The position numbers and the translations under genes were made by a program. The notes below the pieces were generated by a model that was given only the letters and a program-made list of their open reading frames with translations, was not told where the DNA came from and searched no databases. This document shows positions 56,214-64,000 of a stretch of DNA of 64,000 nt, piece after piece. Numbering within the stretch: position 1 is the stretch's first letter; every line of letters starts with the position of its first letter. Source of the DNA: Aquamicrobium sp. (GTDB lineage Bacteria > Pseudomonadota > Alphaproteobacteria > Rhizobiales > Rhizobiaceae); assembly GCF_023954335.1 (NCBI RefSeq), contig NZ_JAMLIE010000001.1, positions 1,736,001-1,800,000 on the forward strand, given 5' to 3'.

Positions 56214-58271
56214 ATGAATGTCGCGGTGTCCCCCACCCGCCGACTTGAAAGCTATGTTTGCGGAGAATGGCGCAAGGGCGGCGGCGAGGGGACGATCCTT
56301 CGCGACGCCTCGACGGGCAGCCCCGTCGCGCTGATCGATTCTTCCGGCATCGACTTCGCAGCCGCGCTCGCCTATGGCCGCGAGAAGGCCGGGCCGGCGC
56401 TGCGGCGCCTGTCCTTCCACGAGCGGGCGGCGATGCTCAAGGCGCTCGCCCAGGCGCTGATGGCGCACAAGGACAAGCTCTACGCGCTGTCCACCGCCAC
56501 CGGCGCCACCCGCGCCGACAGCTGGGTCGACATCGACGGCGGCTTCGGCACGCTGCTGACCTACGCCTCGAAAGGCCGGCGCGAGCTGCCCAACACGCGC
56601 GTGCTGCTCGACGGCGACGTCGAGCCGCTGTCGAAGGACGGCACGTTCAGCGCCCAGCATATCCTGTCGCCGCTGCAAGGCGTGGCGGTGCACATCAACG
56701 CCTTCAACTTCCCGTGCTGGGGGATGCTGGAAAAGCTGGCGCCGACCCTGCTGGCCGGCATGCCGGCCATCGTCAAGCCGGCGAGCCAGACCGCCTACCT
56801 GACCGAACAGGTCGTGCGGCGCATGGTCGGGAGCGGCATCCTGCCGGAAGGCGCGGTGCAGCTCGTCTGCGGTTCGCTCGGCGACCTGCTCGACCATGTC
56901 GACGGGCAGGACGTGGTCACCTTTACCGGCTCGGCCGCGACCGGGCGCATGCTCAAGGCGCATCCGGCGATCCTCGCCAATTCCGTGCGTTTCACCATGG
57001 AGGCCGACAGCCTGAACGCGGCGATCCTCGGCGAGGATGCCGGCCCCGGTACGCCGGAGTTCGACCTCTTCGTCAGGGAGGTCGCGCGCGAGATGACGGT
57101 CAAGGCCGGGCAGAAATGCACGGCCATCCGCCGCGTAATCGCCCCGCGCCGCCATGCCGACGCGCTGGTCGCGGCGCTGCGCGAACGGCTCGGCAAGGTC
57201 GCGCTCGGCAACCCGGCCGACGAGGCCGTGACCATGGGGCCGCTGGCCAGCCTTTCCCAGCGCGAGGAAGTGCGCGCCCGCATAAACGACCTTGCCGGCG
57301 AGGCCGAGATCGTCGCCGGCGACGCCGCCAATCCGCGCCTCGCCTCGGGCGATCCGGAGGCCGGGGCGTTCGTCGAGCCGGTGCTGCTCTATTGCGACCG
57401 GCCGCAGGGCGCGCGCGCGATCCACGACGTCGAGGCGTTCGGCCCGGTTTCCACGGTCATGCCCTATGACGGCTGGGAGGAGGCGGTCGCGCTCGCCCGG
57501 CGCGGCAAGGGCAGCCTCGTCGCCTCCGTCTTCACCGACGATCCGGCCTTCGCGCAGGAAGTGGTGCTGGGCCTCGCCCCGTTCCACGGCCGGGTGATGA
57601 TCGGCAACCGCGCCAGCGCGAAAAGCTCGACCGGCCACGGCTCGCCGCTGCCGATGCTGGTGCATGGCGGGCCGGGCCGGGCCGGCGGCGGCGAGGAGCT
57701 GGGCGGCCTGCGCGGCGTCGTCCACTACATGCAGCGCACGGCGGTGCAGGGCACGCCGGGACTGCTGTCGGCCGTCACCGGGCGCTGGCTGGAGGGCGCC
57801 GGCGTGCGCGAGGACGGGGTCCACCCGTTCCGCAAGTCGCTGGCGGACCTCGAGGTCGGCGACCAGCTCGTCACCGCCGCGCGCAAGGTGACGCTGGACG
57901 ACATCGAGCATTTCGCCGGCTTCACCGGCGACACCTTCTACGCCCACATGGACGAGGACGCGGCGAAGGCCAACCCGTTCTTCGACGGGCGGGTGGCGCA
58001 TGGCTATCTGATCGTCTCCTTCGCCGCCGGCCTGTTCGTCGATCCCGCCCCCGGCCCGGTGCTGGCCAATTACGGCATCGACAATCTGCGCTTCCTGACG
58101 CCGGTCTATCCCGGCGACGAGCTGCAGGTGCGGCTGACCTGCAAGGAGATCAACCCGCGCAGCGGGGCGGAGCACGGCGAAGTGCGCTGGGATTGCCGCG
58201 TCACCAACCAGACCGGGGCGGTGGTGGCGCAATACGACGTCCTGACCATGGTGGCGAAGACCGCCGACTGA
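56214..58271 (+). CDS. paaZ: Oxepin-CoA hydrolase / 3-oxo-5,6-dehydrosuberyl-CoA semialdehyde dehydrogenase
   Basis: A 685-residue bifunctional enzyme. The N-terminal aldehyde dehydrogenase domain (about 1-530) has Glu263 (FTMEADSLN) and the catalytic Cys302 in AGQKCTAIRRV. The C-terminal MaoC-like hydratase domain (about 545-680) has Asp573 and His578 in GFTGDTFYAHMDE, which opens the oxepin ring. Both catalytic sets are present, so it should form a closed tunnelled complex as in E. coli PaaZ. The start is four bases after the stop of the paralogue gene. A strong terminator follows. Confidence 0.95.
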   Translation: MNVAVSPTRRLESYVCGEWRKGGGEGTILRDASTGSPVALIDSSGIDFAAALAYGREKAGPALRRLSFHERAAMLKALAQALMAHKDKLYALSTATGATRADSWVDIDGGFGTLLTYASKGRRELPNTRVLLDGDVEPLSKDGTFSAQHILSPLQGVAVHINAFNFPCWGMLEKLAPTLLAGMPAIVKPASQTAYLTEQVVRRMVGSGILPEGAVQLVCGSLGDLLDHVDGQDVVTFTGSAATGRMLKAHPAILANSVRFTMEADSLNAAILGEDAGPGTPEFDLFVREVAREMTVKAGQKCTAIRRVIAPRRHADALVAALRERLGKVALGNPADEAVTMGPLASLSQREEVRARINDLAGEAEIVAGDAANPRLASGDPEAGAFVEPVLLYCDRPQGARAIHDVEAFGPVSTVMPYDGWEEAVALARRGKGSLVASVFTDDPAFAQEVVLGLAPFHGRVMIGNRASAKSSTGHGSPLPMLVHGGPGRAGGGEELGGLRGVVHYMQRTAVQGTPGLLSAVTGRWLEGAGVREDGVHPFRKSLADLEVGDQLVTAARKVTLDDIEHFAGFTGDTFYAHMDEDAAKANPFFDGRVAHGYLIVSFAAGLFVDPAPGPVLANYGIDNLRFLTPVYPGDELQVRLTCKEINPRSGAEHGEVRWDCRVTNQTGAVVAQYDVLTMVAKTAD

Positions 58272-58290
58272 GCCTAGATCGCAAAAGAAA

Positions 58291-58325
58291 AAGGCCCGGC
58301 GTCGCGGCTTGCGACGCCGGGCCTT
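58291..58325. terminator. Bidirectional rho-independent terminator after paaZ
   Basis: AAGGCCCGGCGTCGC (58291-58305), loop GGCTT, then GCGACGCCGGGCCTT (58311-58325): 15 perfect pairs. An A-rich stretch precedes it (58282-58290) and T-rich bases follow, so it can end both the paa operon and the convergent bioY transcript. Confidence 0.85.
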
Positions 58326-58342
58326 GTCGTTTCAGGACCGGA

Positions 58343-58933
58343 TCAGCGGCGGGCGAACAGCGCCCACACGGCCGGGATCAGCGAGGCGGCAAGCGCGGCC
58401 TTGATGACGTCGGCGAGGACGAACGGCACGACGCCGAACTGCCACGCCTTTTCGACGCCGAGGAGGGTGGCGAGCCAGGCGAAGCCGAAGGCGAGGATCA
58501 GCGCCACGCCGACCAGCATCACCGAGAACAGCTTGACCGGGTTGCGGTCGAAGCCGCGGTCGGCGGCCCAGCCGACGAGCGCGGTGGCGAGGATCATGCC
58601 GAAGAGGTAGCCGCCCGTGGTGCCCATCATGTAGGCGATGCCGATGCCCTTCTCCGGCGTCGACTGGAAGACCGGGAAGCCCATCGCGCCCTCGGCGAGA
58701 TAGAGCAGGAAGGTCGCGAGGCCGAGGCGCATGCCGTAGGCGGCGGCGATGGCGAGGACGGCGAGGTTGCCGAGATAGAGATCGACCGGGCCGAGCACGA
58801 CCTTGGTCTTGGCCGCAAGGGTGAGCAGCAGCGTGCCGCCGACGGCGAGCAGCGCCAGCATGGCATAGCGGGCGACGCCCTTCTCGGGCAGCGTGAGCGA
58901 AACCAGGGGACGGGACAGAACGGCTGCGGACAT
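58343..58933 (-). CDS. bioY: Biotin transporter substrate-capture protein BioY
   Basis: A 196-residue membrane protein of six helices. KVVLGPVDLYLGNLAVLAIA, then GMRLGLATFLLYLAEGAMGFPVF and GTTGGYLFGMILATALVGWA, are the BioY consensus. GGAGAGG lies four bases before the ATG at 58933. The energy-coupling BioMN genes are not adjacent, so it either uses them from elsewhere or works as a solitary BioY. No BioR box was seen in the short gap to the divergent MBL gene. Confidence 0.88.
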   Translation of the reverse strand: MSAAVLSRPLVSLTLPEKGVARYAMLALLAVGGTLLLTLAAKTKVVLGPVDLYLGNLAVLAIAAAYGMRLGLATFLLYLAEGAMGFPVFQSTPEKGIGIAYMMGTTGGYLFGMILATALVGWAADRGFDRNPVKLFSVMLVGVALILAFGFAWLATLLGVEKAWQFGVVPFVLADVIKAALAASLIPAVWALFARR

Positions 58934-59044
58934 TGACCTCTCCATGGGAAAGCGGACGGATGCGATGGTTTCCCCTATATGGCCTTCCATGATATGCGGC
59001 AACTCGTTTCGCCGTCTTTCGTCAACTCGCACCGGTATCGCCGC

Positions 59045-59950
59045 ATGGCCATCGACTTCGACATCGCATTCGAACCCGCCTATGGCGAGGCGGTGCCGGT
59101 CGCGCCCGGCGTCGCGCGGATGACGGTCAACAACCCGAGCGCGTTCACCTTCCACGGCACCAACAGCTATATCGTCGGCACCGACACGCTGGCGGTGATC
59201 GACCCCGGCCCCGAGGACGAGAATCACCTGCGCGCGCTTCTGGCCGCGATTCGCGGCCGGCCGGTGAGCCACATCCTCGTCTCGCACACCCATGTCGACC
59301 ATTCGCCGCTTGCCGCGCGGCTCGCCGCCGAGACCGGCGCGAGGGTGCTGGCCGAGGGGCCGCACCGGCCGGCACGGCCCCTGCGCATCGGCGAGATCAA
59401 CCCGCTCGACGCCAGCGGCGACGAGGCCTTCGCGCCGGACGCGCTCTTGAAGGACGGCGAGGTGGTCGAGGGCGACGGCTGGGCGCTGCGCACGGTCTTC
59501 ACCCCCGGCCACACCGCCAACCACGTCGCCTTCGCCATCGAGGGGACGGGCATCCTCTTCTCGGCCGACCACGTCATGGCGTGGTCCACCTCCATCGTCG
59601 CCCCGCCCGACGGCGCGATGGCCGACTACATGGCTTCGCTCGACCGGCTGCTCGAACGCGACGACGCCCTCTATCTGCCCGGCCATGGTGGCCCGGTGAC
59701 GCAGCCGCCGGCCTTCCTGCGCGGCCTGAAGGCGCACCGCAAGATGCGCGAGCGCGCGATCCTGGAGCGGCTCAGGACGGGCGACCGGACGGTGCGGGAG
59801 ATGGTGGCGGCGATCTATCGCGACGTCGACCCGCGCCTGCACGGCGCGGCCGGGCTTTCCGTGCTGGCGCATCTGGAGGACCTCGCCGGGCGCGGCATCG
59901 TCGCCGTCGAGGGCGAGCCGTCAATCGACGGTGTTTTCATTCCCGTCTGA
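59045..59950 (+). CDS. MBL-fold metallo-hydrolase
   Basis: A 301-residue metallo-beta-lactamase-fold enzyme. The zinc motif is ILVSHTHVDHSPLAARLAAE near residues 76-95 (HxHxDH), with TPGHTANHVAF, LFSADHVMAW and YLPGHGGPV as later ligands. The C-terminal winged-helix-like part (about 230-300) and overall layout resemble LACTB2/MBLAC2-type hydrolases acting on RNA or thioesters. The ATG at 59045 gives the most family-like start; 58979 is an alternative. Its 3' end overlaps the convergent DUF1499 gene by 30 bases. Confidence 0.85.
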   Translation: MAIDFDIAFEPAYGEAVPVAPGVARMTVNNPSAFTFHGTNSYIVGTDTLAVIDPGPEDENHLRALLAAIRGRPVSHILVSHTHVDHSPLAARLAAETGARVLAEGPHRPARPLRIGEINPLDASGDEAFAPDALLKDGEVVEGDGWALRTVFTPGHTANHVAFAIEGTGILFSADHVMAWSTSIVAPPDGAMADYMASLDRLLERDDALYLPGHGGPVTQPPAFLRGLKAHRKMRERAILERLRTGDRTVREMVAAIYRDVDPRLHGAAGLSVLAHLEDLAGRGIVAVEGEPSIDGVFIPV

Positions 59951-60748
59951 GGGCGGGATGTCGATGATCTCCAGCGACTGGCGCTCGAGCTCGGCGGCGA
60001 GGGCGGCCATGAAGCCGTTGATGCGCCGCGCGTTCGAGCCGAGGTCGTGCGGGCCGTAACGCGAGGCCATGCGCATGTCGACGAAGGTGGTTTCCTCCTC
60101 GTCCGTCAGGCGCAGCACCGCGTCGGCGGGAAAGCGCAGGAGAAGGCTCGGCGCTTCCATCTCGATGGAGATCTCTGTCCGCCCGCCGGCCGATGTCGGC
60201 ATCGGGCCGTGGACCCGCCAGCCGCGTGCGGCAACGACGGGTGCCAGCGCCGCCAGAACGCGCTCGACCGAGGCGTCGAGGCGCCGGCCGGCCACGTCCG
60301 GGTAGGTGCGCATCTGAAGTGCCGCCGCTTCTGCCGTGACCGGGCCGATGACATTCATCTGCGCCGTGCGCAGGCGCGGCGCGATCACGAAGGCGGGCGG
60401 CTCGTCGAGGTCGGTCGAGACGTCCGTTAGCGCCGGCAGCGTGAGGTAGAGCCAGCCGGCGACGGCATAGGGCGCGAGCACGATCAGCGACAGAACCGTC
60501 GCGGCGAGCGAGGCCTTGCCGGCCTTGTCGCCGTTGCGCCACAGTTGCGAGAAGCCGCCGACGGCGAGGATGAGACCGGCGAGGGCGAGCGCCGCCACGA
60601 GGACCAGCGTCCACAGGAAGCCGAACGTCTCGACCAGCCCGTAACGGTGGCCGACGCCCGCCGTGACGAGAAGCACGAGCGAGAAGGCCGAGAGGCGGCG
60701 CGCCCACCCGGCCGTCTTCGAGACCCTGCGCTGCGGAAATGCCGCCAT
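59921..60748 (-). CDS. DUF1499 membrane protein
   Basis: A 275-residue protein with three N-terminal membrane helices (about 20-38, 45-65, 80-102) followed by a soluble DUF1499 domain (YPDVAGRRLDASVERVLAAL; ADAVLRLTDEEETTFVDMRM; SNARRINGFMAALAAEL). DUF1499 proteins are membrane-associated and uncharacterised. A typical alphaproteobacterial housekeeping gene. The soluble domain probably lies in the periplasm or cytosol depending on topology, which is not clear from the sequence. Confidence 0.75.
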   Translation of the reverse strand: MAAFPQRRVSKTAGWARRLSAFSLVLLVTAGVGHRYGLVETFGFLWTLVLVAALALAGLILAVGGFSQLWRNGDKAGKASLAATVLSLIVLAPYAVAGWLYLTLPALTDVSTDLDEPPAFVIAPRLRTAQMNVIGPVTAEAAALQMRTYPDVAGRRLDASVERVLAALAPVVAARGWRVHGPMPTSAGGRTEISIEMEAPSLLLRFPADAVLRLTDEEETTFVDMRMASRYGPHDLGSNARRINGFMAALAAELERQSLEIIDIPPSDGNENTVD

Positions 60749-60811
60749 CGAAATCGCCCTGCCTGAGAATTAGCGCCGCAGGGTTCCCTATGGAACGCTG
60801 CGCGCCAAACC

Positions 60812-62440
<1,629 letters not shown>

Positions 62441-62658
62441 CGCGCTTATCCTGCAAGTAAAGCTATGGGGACGGCAGTCTTTGCCGGAACGCCCCGTCTT
62501 GTCCAGCCCGTTGCGCGGCCCGCGCCGGCGTGCCGCATCGATTTGCCGGAAGCGGCGCGGTGCAGGGGCTTGCAACGTGGCCGGGCCGGCTATCCGGCGG
62601 AACATCCGTTCCCATTCTGCAACCGCCCGCAACCTCTACACAGCCGATACGTGCTTTT
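62441..62658. other. Gap between the acyl-CoA ligase and comM
   Basis: No gene is seen in these 218 bases, or in the rest of the gap to 62772 apart from the SOS box at 62659-62673. The part next to the ligase is GC-rich and should contain its leftward promoter. Confidence 0.4.
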
Positions 62659-62673
62659 GTTCACTTAATGTTC
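62659..62673. promoter_or_regulatory. SOS box of alphaproteobacterial LexA type
   Basis: GTTCACTTAATGTTC is an exact GTTC-N7-GTTC, the LexA consensus of Alphaproteobacteria, 99 bases before the comM start and inside a T-rich promoter-like stretch. I recall comM among LexA targets of Rhizobiales. Confidence 0.7.
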
Positions 62674-62772
62674 TTGATCGCGACCGGGAAAGGTGCTTAT
62701 CTTCCAGAAAGGCGCTTTAGGATGTTCGTTGGGGGCCGGCCGGGGATGCGGGCCGGCAAGCGGGAGGAAACC

Positions 62773-63423
62773 ATGATCGCGCGGGTCACGACCGTTGCAT
62801 TCCAGGGGGTGGAGGCCGTTCCCGTCGACGTCCAGGTGATGGTCGCGCCGGGCAAGGTCGGCATGCAGATCGTCGGTCTCGGCGACAAGGCGGTGATCGA
62901 GAGCCGCGAGCGGGTGCAGGCGGCATTGCATGCCTCGGGCCTGTCGATGCCGGCCAAGCGCGTCACCGTCAATCTCGCGCCCGCCGATCTGCCCAAGGAA
63001 GGCAGCCATTACGATCTGCCGATCGCGCTCGGCCTGATGGCGGCGCTCGGCGCCATTCCGCACGATGCGCTTGCCGGCTATGTGGTGCTCGGCGAGCTGG
63101 CACTCGACGGCACGACCGCGCCGGTCGCCGGCGCGCTGCCCGCGGCCATGGGCGCCGTCGCGCTCGGCAAGGGCCTGATCTGCCCGCACGGCGTCGGCGC
63201 CGAGGCGGCCTGGGCCGGCGCCGACATCGACGTTCTCGCGCCCCGCAGCCTGATCGCCATCGCCAATCATTTTCGCGGCGTGCAGGTGCTGGCCCGGCCG
63301 GAGCCCGCCGTCCACGCCGCCGCCGACAATCTGCCCGACCTTGCCGACATCAGGGGGCAGGAGGGAGCGCGGCGCGCGCTGGAGGTGGCGGCGGCCGGCG
63401 GCCACAACCTCCTCATAGCGTAA
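62773..63423 (+). pseudogene. comM: Truncated comM/yifB (Mg-chelatase-like AAA ATPase)
   Basis: The first 216 residues of ComM/YifB: MIARVTTVAFQGVEAVPVDV, ADLPKEGSHYDLPIALGLMA and ARRALEVAAAGGHNLLIA, then a stop. Intact members are about 510 residues, and the next residues should be the Walker A loop (GPPGxGKS). The gene is cut at about 63417-63420 by foreign AT-rich sequence, which supplies the TAA. ComM is a helicase-like factor for integrating donor DNA during transformation; this remnant lacks the whole AAA module and cannot work. The start has GGGAGGA six bases upstream. Confidence 0.85.
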
Positions 63424-63467
63424 ACAAAAGACCTTACTTCCATTCAATCCAACGAAAGGGCCTCGCT

Positions 63468-63707
63468 TTGACTACCGAAACCACCAGCTTCACCACCCCG
63501 AACGTCTTCCCCATCCTCACGGCCTCCACCACCGACGCCGAAATGCTCCGCTTGCTACGTAACCCCGAGATCGCCATCGGGTTTGCCTTGGAGCATCTAC
63601 AGCCGTGGGAACTAGGCATGTTCTTCCGGGACTGGAAGGATGACGCCGACATGACCGGATGGCTTCGCGAGTGGCGTGAGGAACAGGACGCGGCCAGAAC
63701 CACCTAA
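63468..63707 (+). CDS. Hypothetical small acidic protein of the comM insertion
   Basis: A 79-residue protein from a TTG start. The first 20 residues are Thr-rich (MTTETTSFTTPNVFPILTAS); the rest is helical and acidic (DAEMLRLLRNPEIAIGFALE; HLQPWELGMFFRDWKDDADM). No family is recognised. The ribosome site (AAAGGG) is weak. A clear terminator follows 33 bases after the stop, so it is probably a single-gene transcript of the inserted element. Confidence 0.55.
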   Translation: MTTETTSFTTPNVFPILTASTTDAEMLRLLRNPEIAIGFALEHLQPWELGMFFRDWKDDADMTGWLREWREEQDAARTT

Positions 63708-63739
63708 TCACCACATCGCCGTCTACTCCCGGCGACCCG

Positions 63740-63785
63740 AGGCCCCGGCTTTCCGTCCTAGATGGCGAGCTTGGGGCCTTTTCTT
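63740..63785 (+). terminator. Rho-independent terminator after the 79-residue gene
   Basis: AGGCCCC (63740-63746) pairs with GGGGCCT (63773-63779), followed by TTTTCTT. A typical rightward terminator. Confidence 0.65.
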
Positions 63786-64000
63786 GTGTGGCTCAATTGG
63801 AAGACGCAGCAGATTTTGGATCACCCGCAATAATCATAAGTATCAACCAGATACTTTATGCTGTGGCGCACAAGTGGCTTTATATTTTTATTATTGAAAA
63901 TCAATAACTTACCTTGTATAAGGGGATGTTAGTTCACGGTAACTGGCAGGCCCGCCAAGCATAGAGAGGCCAGCCCCACGGCGGGAATGCCGTGAGTACC
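63786..64000. other. AT-rich non-coding stretch with tRNA-like elements
   Basis: No protein gene is visible. GGCTCAATTGGAAGACGC (from 63790) resembles a tRNA D arm and is followed by a TTTTGGA anticodon-like loop, but no T arm with TTCGA follows. A hairpin (CATAAGTATC and GATACTTTATG) lies near 63835-63860. The last 80 bases are GC-richer without recognisable features. Confidence 0.4.

Larger units (their letters stand above)
63421..64000. mobile_element. Left end of DNA inserted in comM, continuing beyond the window
   Basis: The sequence after the comM break is visibly richer in A and T than all the flanking genes and carries a small unknown gene, a terminator and a tRNA-like region. comM/yifB is a known target of Tn7-like (AbaR/Tn6022-type) elements. 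No transposase or recombinase is visible in the 580 bases present. The type of element is therefore open. Confidence 0.65.

Noticed and set aside
63786..63880. A complete tRNA gene in the comM insertion
   Set aside because: The D arm and anticodon-like loop are suggestive, but there is no T arm with TTCGA and no encoded CCA, so it is not called as a tRNA.

Overview
The window is a GC-rich chromosomal segment of an alphaproteobacterium, most likely Hyphomicrobiales (Rhizobiales, Phyllobacteriaceae-like). This is an inference from the Tad pilus genes, TRAP and Liv-type transporters, the TetR-controlled paa cluster, the alphaproteobacterial SOS box (GTTC-N7-GTTC) and codon usage. No rRNA or ribosomal protein gene is present to settle the taxonomy.

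Layout. (1) 1-8.4 kb: end of a fused TRAP permease, a DctM remnant, a DUF2007 protein, a DUF4139 protein, an SH3-type exported protein, two VOC proteins diverging from a MarR regulator, and an ABC-2 exporter pair. (2) About 8.7-27.0 kb: an integrated element lying against the 3' end of tRNA-Gln(TTG). It carries an XRE repressor with an ImmA/IrrE protease, small unknown genes, a Toprim primase, a P-loop ATPase, an HGGxxTGP-type protein, a defence operon (Phd-like protein, hsdR, hsdM, hsdS, a 35-codon ORF, an McrB-like coiled-coil AAA+ protein and an McrC-like nuclease) and a large serine recombinase. A 20-bp operator-like site occurs in front of both the XRE gene and the recombinase gene, which suggests an ImmR/ImmA-style excision switch. 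(3) 27.2-43.8 kb: cysQ, pgm, two NsrR-like Rrf2 regulators, a RIC/YtfE-type Fe-S repair protein, TadE/TadG genes, an EEP-family hydrolase, an exported CHAT/TPR pair, an SAF-domain oxidoreductase and an iron-type ABC transporter. (4) 43.8-58.3 kb: phenylacetate catabolism (TetR regulator, paaK, paaG, a five-gene Liv-type ABC transporter, paaABCDE, an extra PaaA/PaaC-like protein, paaZ) closed by a strong terminator. (5) 58.3-62.4 kb: bioY, an MBL hydrolase, a DUF1499 protein and an acyl-CoA ligase. (6) 62.7-64 kb: comM/yifB with an SOS box upstream, cut off at its Walker A motif by AT-rich foreign DNA that runs off the window.

How the genes work together. PaaK activates phenylacetate, PaaABC(D)E epoxidises the CoA ester, PaaG isomerises it, and PaaZ opens the ring and oxidises the aldehyde. 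The beta-oxidation genes paaF, paaH and paaJ are not in the window. Two matching TetR-type operators, before paaG and before paaA, suggest one regulon. In the island, one compact operon combines a type I restriction-modification system with a type IV-like McrBC pair under a putative autoregulating antitoxin-like protein. All functions are read from sequence motifs and recall of families; no database search was run.
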